Shown: positions 35,423-44,314, counted from the first letter of the stretch. The stretch: 64,000 bases of DNA from Brasilonema angustatum HA4187-MV1 (GCA_019359695.1 JAHHGV010000006.1:62001-126000); one strand, 5' to 3'. Program-made: numbers and translations. Notes: generated by a model not told the origin, from the sequence alone.

Positions 35423-36163
35423 TTAAGCCCAAATGCGACCCCGTCGGAACGGTCTGCGCCGCTGATCGGGCGCTTTTGCATGCTTGTTAGCGTATGCGGT
35501 CCAGTAGGAATAATCTTGCAGCCCAGTTTGGGAAGTGGGCACGTAAGACTTTTTCTTTTCAGGGGTGGAGGAGACTTCCGAGGGTGTTGTTTCTGTTTTC
35601 TTCTCAACCATAGTTTCCTGAGTTTCCTTAGGTGTTTGGGGTGTTTGGGATGTTTGGGGTGTTTGTGGTTGCTGGGTAGCGACAACCGCCTCTAACTTGA
35701 GGTAGTCGATCCGGTGTGAGCCATTTCCCGATCCACCAGCGGTGGTTAAGCTCAGAGTATGTTGCCCAGCGTTGAGGGCTGGCAAAGGAATCTGGCTTTT
35801 GGTTGGCTTACCTGACCCCACGCCGACAATTTCGGTCACTGGCTCACCATCAACCAAGAGGGTGTCAACTTCAGAACCAAAAAAGTTGTAAAAGAGCGTA
35901 AGTTCACCGACACTGTAGTTCTGGGTAAGAGTGAACTGGATATTCAGTTTGTCGGTGGAAAAAAGCTGCTTTCCTTTACTCCGTGGTTTCGTCTTGCGAC
36001 CTGGAACCACGAGTAACGATGGCATCTGCGGCTGGTTAATGGGGTCTTGATCTGACCCAACAACGTAGATAAATTCCTTTTGCCAGTCGCCTACCTGAAT
36101 AAACTCCTGACTTCCTTTACCTGGTTGACCAATTTGCCATAGGGTTTCAGTTTGCTCAGACAT
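35423..36163 (-). CDS. PatC-position protein: beta-sandwich domain fused to an Arg-rich PatC-like tail
   Basis: 246 residues, in the patC position. Residues 1 to about 155 look like a carbohydrate-binding/jelly-roll beta-sandwich: LWQIGQPGKGSQEFIQVGDW, LTLFYNFFGSEVDTLLVDGE and HRIDYLKLEAVVA. A Thr/Pro/Gln-rich linker (QPQTPQTSQTPQTPK) follows. The last 35 residues, GLQDYSYWTAYANKHAK then RRRPFRRGRIWA, resemble the short PatC/TenC/TruC family as I remember it. PatC itself is small (around 60-80 residues) and not essential for product formation. The fusion is therefore unusual. The PatC assignment rests on position and tail only. Confidence 0.65.
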   Translation of the reverse strand: MSEQTETLWQIGQPGKGSQEFIQVGDWQKEFIYVVGSDQDPINQPQMPSLLVVPGRKTKPRSKGKQLFSTDKLNIQFTLTQNYSVGELTLFYNFFGSEVDTLLVDGEPVTEIVGVGSGKPTKSQIPLPALNAGQHTLSLTTAGGSGNGSHRIDYLKLEAVVATQQPQTPQTSQTPQTPKETQETMVEKKTETTPSEVSSTPEKKKSYVPTSQTGLQDYSYWTAYANKHAKAPDQRRRPFRRGRIWA

Positions 36164-36190
36164 TGTGATTAGCCGCTGATCAGTAGCTCA

Positions 36191-36439
36191 TTAATAGAAT
36201 CGTCCCATGCTAGCAAAGCCGCCCCAGCCCTGGCTGGCACTTTGGTTAGCACTTGAATGCATCACTTGGTTGAAACTGCGGTTGGCAAAAGCTGGCGGAT
36301 CGTTATAGTTAGCGGCATGGAGCAGATCCATCCGGATACCTATCAAATCCTCAGGAGTACCATTTTCCAGATCCACGCACAGCCCTGGCTGGATGATATC
36401 AGGCCGTTTGACTGGAGGAGATAATATCGGAAGTCGCAT
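36191..36439 (-). CDS. patB: Cyanobactin biosynthesis protein PatB
   Basis: 82 residues. PPVKRPDIIQPGLCVDLENG then TPEDLIGIRMDLLHAANYND is characteristic of the PatB/AcyB/McaB family found in cyanobactin clusters. No activity is known, and it can be dispensable in heterologous production of patellamide-type products. It lies 27 bp before the patC-like gene and 118 bp after patA on the same strand, consistent with an operon. Confidence 0.9.
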   Translation of the reverse strand: MRLPILSPPVKRPDIIQPGLCVDLENGTPEDLIGIRMDLLHAANYNDPPAFANRSFNQVMHSSANQSASQGWGGFASMGRFY

Positions 36440-36557
36440 GGTTTAAAATTTTCCGTATGGAATAGTATGAATTAAAGTTAACAAAAAGTGAACAAATCTA
36501 AATGTGTTGGCGAGAATGCATGTTGTTGTTGCACTCTCACCCAAATGGGGTTGCCCT

Positions 36558-38558
36558 TTAATACGGTGAAGACCAGGAACGAACTTCGCCCAAGGTAACC
36601 GGAATCAGGTCACTCACATCAATCGTGAAGCGGTAAATCTTCTTGGCACGGCGGTTGTTTTCAGGGTCGAAGAACTTCAGCTTCACATCCCAACAGTCGC
36701 TATCCATCCGACAGAAAGGACTCTTCTCAACTGTAATACTGTCAAGTTCCATACCAACGGCAACCGCTTGGCTGAAGGTTTCTGCGGCTTGGAATGCGTT
36801 GGTGACCGCGAAGTTGAGGGCGCGGTCTTGGGATGTGGTTCCCAAGTTGCGGAGGTCGTAGTAAATCCGGTTAAGGAAACCATCCAATGTGCTGCGGATC
36901 GTTTCTTGGTCAGCAGTCCTGTCTTCCGCTTGAACCGCATTCACCGCCGCATTCACCAGGTTATTGACTTTCCATCCGTAGATACCACGGGTGCTTTGGG
37001 GTTCAAGTACCGGGATAACTTGACCGGAGAAGAGCTTGACCTTACGCCCGGTCAAGATACCTGGTATGCTGACGCGCTCAACATATTCAGCATTGTTTTC
37101 AGCTAGGATTTGACCGCCTAGCAGTTCATGGAGTGCACGGTAGGAATCGCCAGCAAAGGGACCCGCGGGGTCGATCGCATAAACTGGAGTCAGTTCAATG
37201 TTGAGTGTCCAGATCAACGGTAGCGCTTCCGAAATATTCTCATCCAGGTAGTCCACCATCTGGCGAGCATCGTAGGGGTTAGCAGGTACCATCACCCCTC
37301 CCCCGATGTCATACGGTGGCATCAGTTGCTTAAACGAGTCCCGACGTGCTTCAGAACCGAAGTCGTAGCCCAGGGTTCCCAAGGCATAGACAAGCGGACC
37401 TAGATCTGGAAGTTCGCTGGGGGCTTGGCTGGCAGTGACAGAGTTAGCACTTAAGTTGGGCATCATTGGTTGTTGGGTTACAGAAGTAGGGGAACTAGGG
37501 AACGATTGGATCAAGTTTTGCAAGTTGGGAGTGTTGCTAGAGACAGTCCCAGCCGGTGGACTGGGTGCTGCAGTAACCAAGGTAGGAGCGGGTTGCCCTT
37601 GGTGGGCGGCGATCGCTTCACTGGCGTTGGTTAAGCTGCCATCACAACCGCAGCCTGCAGCTTCTACTTCTGATGCGCTGACTGATGTAAATGTCTCAGC
37701 CATCTTTCCTCCTTTTACTAACGTTATGGCTCCAGGGATGTTCAGTTTGCCTGCCAGACACCGCTTAGTCTCTTCTGGCAAGTCCGAATCGCAGGGTAAA
37801 GCACTCTGCAACAATATTTGACGAATTTTGTGGGGGTCGGGAGTTTCTCCCTGCTCCAGCTGAAGACTCAGCAGCACAGCTGCTACACCTGAGACAATCG
37901 GAGTGGCGAGGCTCGTACCACTAAGGCGGTGCGTACCACCACCAACTTTAGCCCCCAGGATGTTCTCGCCAGGGGCAAGAATACCCTGGGTTTGGTAGGT
38001 TTCACCCCAGTTGCTAAAGTCCATAGGTTGACCATTAGCATCCATTGCCCCAACCGCCAGCACAGAAGGCATACCAGCGGGCACATGCAAGCAATCACAA
38101 CCATTGTTGCCAGCTGCGGCGACGAGCAAAACATTGTTCTCTTGGCACAGACGAACAGCATTCTGTAGCCAGCCATCCGATTCGCCAAGTTCAGTCAGCT
38201 GACCCCCACTGAGGTTGATAACGTGAGCACCAGCATTAACTGCTTGCTCAATCCCCCGAGCCAAATCTAGCTGGGAAGTCCTGCGGCGATCATCAGAGAA
38301 GACTGGCACAATTATCCCCTTGCATTGGGGAGCGATTCCCTCCACCGGACTGCCCGGTTGCCCAAAGATAATGCTGGCTACGTGGGTGCCGTGACCGGAC
38401 ATATTACCACCGATCTGAGCGTCTCCTTTAACCAAGCTGGGCAGAGACTTTAGATCCGCGCCTTGGAAGCAAGGATGAGCCAGGTCAACAGGTCCGTCCA
38501 AGACAGCCACACAAATACTACTATTTCCCCGTGAGATTGTACGTAATGTCTCTAGCAT
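36558..38558 (-). CDS. patA: Cyanobactin N-terminal protease PatA
   Basis: 666 residues. Subtilisin-like domain (1 to about 280) with D21 (VAVLDGPVD), H56 (GHGTHVAS), oxyanion N151/N152 (AAGNNG) and S216 (GTSLATP). A Pro/Ser-rich linker containing AAGCGCDGS follows, then the C-terminal domain (about 395-660) shared with PatG: LGTLGYDFGSEARRDSFKQL, PYDARQMVDYL and LIPVTLGEVRSWS. It should cleave before each core after the VDAS/VGAS sequence, freeing the N-terminus for ring closure. First gene of the cluster; the long 1.6-kb region before it likely holds the promoter. Confidence 0.96.
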   Translation of the reverse strand: MLETLRTISRGNSSICVAVLDGPVDLAHPCFQGADLKSLPSLVKGDAQIGGNMSGHGTHVASIIFGQPGSPVEGIAPQCKGIIVPVFSDDRRRTSQLDLARGIEQAVNAGAHVINLSGGQLTELGESDGWLQNAVRLCQENNVLLVAAAGNNGCDCLHVPAGMPSVLAVGAMDANGQPMDFSNWGETYQTQGILAPGENILGAKVGGGTHRLSGTSLATPIVSGVAAVLLSLQLEQGETPDPHKIRQILLQSALPCDSDLPEETKRCLAGKLNIPGAITLVKGGKMAETFTSVSASEVEAAGCGCDGSLTNASEAIAAHQGQPAPTLVTAAPSPPAGTVSSNTPNLQNLIQSFPSSPTSVTQQPMMPNLSANSVTASQAPSELPDLGPLVYALGTLGYDFGSEARRDSFKQLMPPYDIGGGVMVPANPYDARQMVDYLDENISEALPLIWTLNIELTPVYAIDPAGPFAGDSYRALHELLGGQILAENNAEYVERVSIPGILTGRKVKLFSGQVIPVLEPQSTRGIYGWKVNNLVNAAVNAVQAEDRTADQETIRSTLDGFLNRIYYDLRNLGTTSQDRALNFAVTNAFQAAETFSQAVAVGMELDSITVEKSPFCRMDSDCWDVKLKFFDPENNRRAKKIYRFTIDVSDLIPVTLGEVRSWSSPY

Positions 38559-40154
38559 TTCAAAGCATAGCTGGTTGGTTATTATTGTTCGAGGAGTTTA
38601 TCTATAAAACTTGGGGCAACTCGGAACCGCTCTGCTAACTTACGTTGATATATAGATTCCAGTTTATGGATTCCCGTATTTTTGCGTTAAACATCTATGA
38701 ACTATTGTTCCATAGCTAACAAATTTTACTTTTATCATCTGTTATCATCGGTATGTTTATAGGTATTCCGTTTGATTTTGCATGAAAAAATTTTTATACA
38801 TAACCCTTGTCAAACAAGATTTGTCAAACAAGATTTTGAGTCTCAGTATGCTTTCAAAATCTGAATCTGAGTCCTATATAGCAGTCCTAAATGATTTGTA
38901 AATATTGAGTTAAAACTGTTGAGTGTTAAGTGTCAACTATTTTGACTCAACATCCCAAACGAACTGTTCACAACTCAAATACGATTGCTATAGTTGTATC
39001 GTTTTTAATTAAAACAAGTTTGCTTACAGCAGTTTTCATCTAAATGAACCGCACCGTTTGTAAGGACGCAAAGAACTGCTCCACTACGAATGACTGTGGT
39101 CTATTTACCTGAAAATGGCTGTAGTTAAAAGCAATGTCTTGAATTTCAACTCTTGAAGAAGTATCTCAGCTTTTTCAACGAAAAGCAACAGGAACAAACA
39201 AATGTAACAGTGTTTTAACAGTATTGAAGACAGTTAAACAGATATTTAAATGGACAGTTAAGACAGTTAAGACAGTTAAACAGATATTTAAATGGACAGT
39301 TAAGACAGTTAAGACAGTTAAGCAGATATTTAAAACAATAAAAAAAGAATTATAAAAAATAGTAAAAAATTATAACTGATTTGCAAATCGGGCGTGTCTA
39401 CAAAATCAAAACTATAGTATGATTACTGTAATTTTATCAATTATAAGGTAGTTTTTGGCACGCTTTTTTATCGTGTAGCTACACAACGGAACTACTTGAG
39501 TCAATTAAGTAGATTTTCTACAAAATGAAGAATTAATCTATACTTAGTTGTGCTTCAAGAATGTATCTATTAACAATTACTGGGATTTGTACCAACAACT
39601 TGCGTCAAGCCTCCGGCTTATCGCTCTTGTCCGTCAAAGAAGAAGAATTCAGCAATTCCTGATTCAGAAATCAGAATGCAATTAGTGGGGGCTTGATACC
39701 CCTGAAGCGTTCCACTCGCAAAACGAATCATTCTGGAGCGCTGTCTCCTGACTCCTGATTACTTCTTGGTCAGTTTCTATGGTCTTGTAAGTAGGTGGGC
39801 GCTAAAAAACACAACTAGATTAAGAAATGTAAATTGCTTAAAAGCCTATTTTTAAAGCGTTTATGGCGCTTTACATAAGTTAATATAGTTCGGTTTAATC
39901 ATGCCTACCTACTTACTTTTTCAATATCGCACTTATCGAGTGATATGGTAAAAATCCCTCGTGCTTTGTTTGAACGTTTGACCGACGATACCTTGGGCTA
40001 CACCGCGTAAATGGATAAAGTCGAGAACTCGCGCCTTGACACGTACTTTAAAAAATTTAAAATCGCTCAAAAGAAGGGGAGTCATCCCTAGTTCTAGCTC
40101 CCATAGGCTGCGGTACAATGCAAAGAAATGTTTAAATTATGAGTAGCCGATCCC
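38559..40154. other. Long AT-rich spacer upstream of patA
   Basis: 1.6 kb between the divergent patA and ftrC. It has a 42-bp-unit tandem repeat at 39229-39334, repeated TTTTGTCAAACAAGAT near 38805-38835, and otherwise AT-rich DNA. A minus-strand frame at 39933-40118 (61 codons) has no recognisable features and is not called. Confidence 0.6.
39229..39334. repeat. Tandem repeat of 42-bp units
   Basis: The unit is GACAGTTAA x2 followed by GACAGTTAAACAGATATTTA-AATG; a 24-bp partial copy precedes one and a half to two further units. The inner GACAGTTAA is itself a 9-bp repeat. It lies about 670 bp upstream of patA. Confidence 0.85.
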
Positions 40155-40523
40155 ATGATTTCACCAGATGTTAACACAACAAAATCCAGCGAACACAGCC
40201 TAGAGGCGATGCGGCATTTTTCGGAACAATACGCCAAGCGTACTGGAACGTACTTCTGTTCTGAACCTTCTGTTACCGCAGTTGTGATTGAAGGACTTGC
40301 CAAGCACAAAGATGAAATCGGAGCTCCTTTGTGTCCATGTCGCCATTATGAAGACAAACAAGCGGAAGTCAAAGCTACTTTTTGGAACTGTCCATGCGTA
40401 CCAATGCGGGAGCGCAAAGAATGTCACTGCATGCTGTTCCTTACGTCAGATAATGATTTCGCTGGTGATAAGCAAGAAATTTCTTTAGAAACAATTAAGC
40501 AAGTACGAGATGGTATGGCATGA
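40155..40523 (+). CDS. ftrC: Ferredoxin-thioredoxin reductase catalytic beta subunit
   Basis: 122 residues. The cysteines that hold the 4Fe-4S cluster and the active disulfide are in CPCRHYEDK, WNCPCVPMRERKECHCMLF and an upstream CSEPS-type position (FCSEPSVTAV). The protein reduces thioredoxin with electrons from photosynthetic ferredoxin. Its stop overlaps the next start (ATGA), so the two genes are translationally coupled. Confidence 0.96.
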   Translation: MISPDVNTTKSSEHSLEAMRHFSEQYAKRTGTYFCSEPSVTAVVIEGLAKHKDEIGAPLCPCRHYEDKQAEVKATFWNCPCVPMRERKECHCMLFLTSDNDFAGDKQEISLETIKQVRDGMA

Positions 40524-40921
40524 ACGAAGAAATGCCTGATGAGTTTTGGCAAGGTGTAGAGCAGTTTAATACTGGGGAGTATTATGCTTGTCATGATACC
40601 TTGGAGGCTCTGTGGATTGAAGCAACAGAGCCAGACAAAACTTTTTATCAAGGCATTTTGCAAATTGCCGTAGCATTATATCATTTAGGCAACAAAAATT
40701 TACGTGGTGCAGTCATTTTGTTGGGTGAGGGTAGCAATCGCTTGCGACGTTACCCATCAGAATATGGCGGCATTGATGTAGACGAATTATTAATTCAGAG
40801 TGCGGCATTGTTGAAGGCATTACAACTCACAGAGCCAGAAAAGATTGCCGCTCTTAACCTTGGTCAAGATGAAGGCTTGCCCTTGCCTAGGATTATCAGA
40901 GTTAATAATGAAAATACGTAA
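40520..40921 (+). CDS. DUF309 protein
   Basis: 133 residues. The helical DUF309 signature is visible: FNTGEYYACHDTLEALWIEA followed by FYQGILQIAVALYHLGNKNL and the conserved GAVILLGEGSNRL. The HDxLE motif is characteristic. The function is unknown. It overlaps ftrC by 4 bp (ATGA), a conserved-looking coupling. Confidence 0.9.
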   Translation: MNEEMPDEFWQGVEQFNTGEYYACHDTLEALWIEATEPDKTFYQGILQIAVALYHLGNKNLRGAVILLGEGSNRLRRYPSEYGGIDVDELLIQSAALLKALQLTEPEKIAALNLGQDEGLPLPRIIRVNNENT

Positions 40922-41044
40922 AGAATTAAATTTTTTTTAAACTAATATTAAAAATTATTAAAATACTGTAGATTCAACCTAGCTGCAGTGCATGCAAATC
41001 TGTGTGCTCTGATATAGCAGGGAGCACCGGAGTTGGGAGCAGGT

Positions 41045-41195
41045 GAGACAGTGCTGCGGGAGGGTTTCCAACGCCAGTACTTGATGAGGGTCTCCCTCAT
41101 CAAGTACTGGCTCCTCCGCAGGCGACTGCGTTAGCGCAGCGAGACCGGAGGTCTTCCCCGATAGCCGTAAGGCGTGGCGTTAGCCATAGGGGAGC
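41045..41195. repeat. Composite dispersed repeat containing an 18-3-18 palindrome
   Basis: GTGAGACAGTGCTGCGGGAGG, a perfect hairpin at 41073-41111 (18-bp arms from GCCAGTACTTGATGAGGG, loop TCT) and the module GACCGGAGGTCTTCCCCGAT / GCCGTAAGGCGTGGCGTTAGCC. The last module is the reverse complement of that in the nirA leader. It is followed by TTCCCTG heptamers at about 41329-41365. Confidence 0.85.
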
Positions 41196-41527
41196 AGGCT
41201 GGGAATTGTCCCGTGGTTTCCGTGTTTTCTCATTAGTTGATCTCCTAATCTACCTGGCAACTGCTATAGCACCCCACGGGCAGGGATCGCAATCCGTTAT
41301 GGATGAAACAAACACCTCAGAGTTCCCTGTTCCCTGTTAAGCGTTCCCTGTTCCCTGTGTTCCTTAACAGATGAAACCTTAAAAGTCGAGACAGCGTCAA
41401 TACTCCTAGTTTTAGCCAGCAGCTATCCTCGAATAGCCCAAAATGCGTATTTTATGATCTGTGGTTAAAGTAGTTGAGAAAATTGGAATAACAATCAAAA
41501 ATCAGAAACTATAAATTGCTATCATGG

Positions 41528-42631
41528 TTATCCAAAACTTTGACATTTTGAACTTGGACGTAAACGGAAACCATACATTCCCGCCAATCCTAGAAACTCT
41601 AGATTCTTGGAGGCATTAAGATCCGCATGATCAAAATGACCACAATTTACGCACAAGAATCTATCACTTCTACGATTTCGTTTGTCCCATTTACCGCAAG
41701 CGTGACAGCGTTGGGAGGTTTTCCACGGGTCTTTGCGTTCTACCTCAATCCCCAACTCCTGACAACGTCTGACCAACAAACTCGCGGTATAGGCATAAAG
41801 CCAATGAGACAGCCGCCGATTAAACACGCGGGAAAACGTTCCCCGTTTACCGTGCTTAACTTTCTTCAAATCTTCGATGACCAGCATCTTAATTTGAGAG
41901 AAATCAATTTGCTTGATCGCCCAACCCATCATCGATTTCATTTCGACGCGGGTATGTTTCTGGTGAGGAGCAAAGCCCTGAATCACTTGATGCAGTTCGG
42001 TTGCAACGTTCTGTCCATCCGAAAACACCAATCCGTTTTTGTAGTTGGAATCCATTCCTACAACCTTTCCTTCGGCTTTGGGTTGCGGACGTTGTTTCTC
42101 AACCAACAAGTCAATAAACACTCTGTAATTGCGCAATCCCAAACGAATTGTTTTGCTCCTAATCCACCCGTCCGCAAGCTTTTGATTCATAGGCTTGGTG
42201 GAGAAAATGGGGCAAATCATCTTCGGAGCACCAGACCCAATAAATTTAATACACCAATCAAACCCTTTACCATTAAATGGTTCGATTGTGACGAAATGAT
42301 AGAACAGTGTAACAACATGGCGACGCAATCTGGGCTTGCGTTTTTTAAACTTCTTACGTGTACTTGCAACGAACTCTTTTGCCTGTTTGCACAACGCTTG
42401 GGACAAACGAGTTGTGATACCAAACCGCTTAACAGCACAGTGAATTGTTGGCAGATCACCCAGCCTTGCCGAAAAGTCTTGACGTTGCCAATGCAAATCC
42501 ATAAAGTATTGCATGACATCATGGCACAGGCGCAAAAAACGCTTGAGTTCCTCTGACTTGCCTTGATTTAAGTCGTCGAGGAACACTCGATAAGCACGGG
42601 TCATTACATTTTTTTTGCGCCTAGCTGCCAT
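41528..42631 (-). CDS. tnpB: IS200/IS605-family TnpB (RNA-guided endonuclease)
   Basis: 367 residues. The RuvC triad is intact: D in VVGMDSNYKNG, E in MLVIEDLKKVKHG, and D in DHADLNASKNLE. A zinc ribbon, CHACGKWDKRN ... CVNCG, lies before the last motif. TnpB proteins are guided by an RNA from the element's right end to cut DNA and keep the element in place. No tnpA is nearby. The RNA would come from the region around 41400-41560 after the ORF end; I cannot define its boundaries. A frameshifted small gene lies divergently upstream. Confidence 0.93.
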   Translation of the reverse strand: MAARRKKNVMTRAYRVFLDDLNQGKSEELKRFLRLCHDVMQYFMDLHWQRQDFSARLGDLPTIHCAVKRFGITTRLSQALCKQAKEFVASTRKKFKKRKPRLRRHVVTLFYHFVTIEPFNGKGFDWCIKFIGSGAPKMICPIFSTKPMNQKLADGWIRSKTIRLGLRNYRVFIDLLVEKQRPQPKAEGKVVGMDSNYKNGLVFSDGQNVATELHQVIQGFAPHQKHTRVEMKSMMGWAIKQIDFSQIKMLVIEDLKKVKHGKRGTFSRVFNRRLSHWLYAYTASLLVRRCQELGIEVERKDPWKTSQRCHACGKWDKRNRRSDRFLCVNCGHFDHADLNASKNLEFLGLAGMYGFRLRPSSKCQSFG

Positions 42632-42685
42632 AAAGTCAAGCGAGCATTTATGCGATAATTGTACTGCATTATCCAGTATAAAGCA

Positions 42686-42851
42686 ATGGCTAAACTTACT
42701 GAGACAGTTACATTTCGCCTGAGTGAAGAGGAAAAAAATTTGGATGCAATGGTGTGAATTGCAGCATCGCAGTCAGAATGAAGAATTTCGGTTTTACTTA
42801 GCCTTAGTTCGTCGCAAATTAGCAAAGAAAACCAAACAAATGAGTGATTAA
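42686..42851 (+). pseudogene. Small ribbon-helix-helix-like protein split by a +1 frameshift at an A7 run
   Basis: Frame 1 reads MAKLTETVTFRLSEEEKN and stops soon after. From the A7 run at 42732-42738 frame 2 reads IWMQWCELQHRSQNEEFRFY then LALVRRKLAKKTKQMSD and a stop at 42851. Removing one A joins them into a 55-residue protein that starts like ribbon-helix-helix proteins (TVTFRLSEEE). Either a frameshift mutation or slippage on the A run. It is divergent to tnpB with a 54-bp gap, and 6 bp ahead of the lptA-like gene. Confidence 0.65.
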
Positions 42852-42856
42852 TTACC

Positions 42857-43345
42857 ATGCCCCACTATCAATTGCCTCAGTTTCATATACGTCGTTTGGC
42901 ACTAGCTTTAATAGTACCAGTTGTACTTCTGGGCGCAATCACGTTTCCTAGCCAACTGCAAAAAGCTACTGCACAAACTCCAAAAGCTCAGCAAAATCGT
43001 CCTCTTTACATCCGTGGAAAGGTACAAGAATATAACTCTAAGACACAAGTGGCAACGATTCGCGGTGAGGTAGAACTGTCTTATCCTGCACGAGGTATTC
43101 AAGCAACTGCTGCCCAAGCACAATACTTTACCCGCGAACGTCAGATTATTCTCAGTGGCAATGTCTATGTTTTGCAACAGGGAAGCAATAGTATAAAGGC
43201 TGACTCAGTAACGTATCTGATTGATGAAGCGCGATTTGTTGCTACACCTAAGCAAGGTAGTCAGGTAGAATCTATCTACATGGTCAACGACACTCCAGTT
43301 AACAACCAAGCTCCTGCAACACCACCTGTGAAGAAATCTAATTAG
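42857..43345 (+). CDS. LptA-like (OstA) periplasmic LPS-transport protein
   Basis: 162 residues. A signal segment (LALALIVPVVLLGAITF) is followed by an OstA/LptA beta-jelly-roll: YIRGKVQEYNSKTQVATIRG, GEVELSYPARGIQATAAQAQ and RQIILSGNVYVLQQGSNSIK. These proteins bridge the periplasm to carry lipopolysaccharide to the outer membrane. It is followed by lptB after 29 bp and then lptF, so it is part of an lpt block. Confidence 0.88.
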   Translation: MPHYQLPQFHIRRLALALIVPVVLLGAITFPSQLQKATAQTPKAQQNRPLYIRGKVQEYNSKTQVATIRGEVELSYPARGIQATAAQAQYFTRERQIILSGNVYVLQQGSNSIKADSVTYLIDEARFVATPKQGSQVESIYMVNDTPVNNQAPATPPVKKSN

Positions 43346-43374
43346 CACAGATAACTCATAAAGGACGGCAGAGA

Positions 43375-44103
43375 GTGAAAATTGTCTTAGAAAACATTCA
43401 TAAAACTTATGGCAAGCGAGTCATAGTCAATCGCGTCAACCTTTCAGTCGCCCAAGGCGAAATCGTTGGGTTACTTGGTCCCAATGGCGCTGGTAAAACG
43501 ACGACTTTTTACATAGCCACAGGTTTAGAAAAACCAGACAAGGGAAAAGTCTGGTTAGACAATATAGATATGACTCCACTACCAATGCACAGAAGGGCAC
43601 GACTTGGCATTGGTTATTTGGCACAAGAAGCAAGTGTTTTTCGCCAGCTTAGCGTGCGAGATAACATTCTTTTGGTGCTAGAGCAAACGAATGTGCCAAG
43701 CTGGGAATGGGCAAGGCGAGTGGACACCTTGTTGCGGGAGTTTCGTTTAGAAAAAGTAGCCAACAACAAAGGAATTCAACTTTCTGGAGGTGAAAGACGC
43801 CGGACAGAATTGGCAAGAGCTTTGGCTGCTGGTAGAGAAGGACCAATATTTTTATTTTTGGATGAACCATTTGCGGGAGTTGATCCCATAGCAGTCTCAG
43901 AAATTCAGCAAATTGTGGCGCAACTGCGCGATCGCGATATGGGCATTTTAATCACCGATCATAACGTCCGCGAAACTCTAGCCATCACAGATCGCGGATA
44001 TATTATGCGTGAAGGGCAAATCCTTGCCTCAGGCACCTCCAAAGAACTCTACAATAACCCCCTGGTGCGGCAATACTATCTGGGTGATAACTTCCAGGCG
44101 TAA
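43375..44103 (+). CDS. lptB: LPS export ABC transporter ATP-binding protein LptB
   Basis: 242 residues, GTG start. Walker A GPNGAGKTT, signature LSGGERRR, Walker B FLFLDEPFAGVDP and switch histidine in LITDHNVRE are all present. The QEASVFRQLSVRDNI stretch is typical of LptB. It powers extraction of lipopolysaccharide from the inner membrane, with LptF/G-type permeases. Between lptA-like and lptF genes on the same strand. Confidence 0.95.
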   Translation: MKIVLENIHKTYGKRVIVNRVNLSVAQGEIVGLLGPNGAGKTTTFYIATGLEKPDKGKVWLDNIDMTPLPMHRRARLGIGYLAQEASVFRQLSVRDNILLVLEQTNVPSWEWARRVDTLLREFRLEKVANNKGIQLSGGERRRTELARALAAGREGPIFLFLDEPFAGVDPIAVSEIQQIVAQLRDRDMGILITDHNVRETLAITDRGYIMREGQILASGTSKELYNNPLVRQYYLGDNFQA

Positions 44104-44314
44104 ATAAAAAATCTTTTATATTTACTGTTTTTAATTAAATTTTCGTAATCTGGCTTTATTTTGTTTACGATTTATTTTGATAACTGCTACATTTTTGATG
44201 CTTAAATCTTCTTGTGGCTGAAATTGTTGCTACCCTAAACCAGGATTTCTTACTTGAGTTTGCATAGCTATGATGCATACCAGATTTTTTGTTACTCGTA
44301 ATAAAAAACCTAGT

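Noticed and set aside
39229-39334. Possible CRISPR array
   Set aside because: The units are contiguous tandem repeats without unique spacers, and no cas gene is near.
39933-40118. 61-codon minus-strand frame upstream of ftrC
   Set aside because: No signal, family or ribosome binding site; probably chance.
41627-42556. 309-codon plus-strand frame opposite tnpB
   Set aside because: Antisense shadow of tnpB, whose strand has the RuvC motifs and the zinc ribbon.
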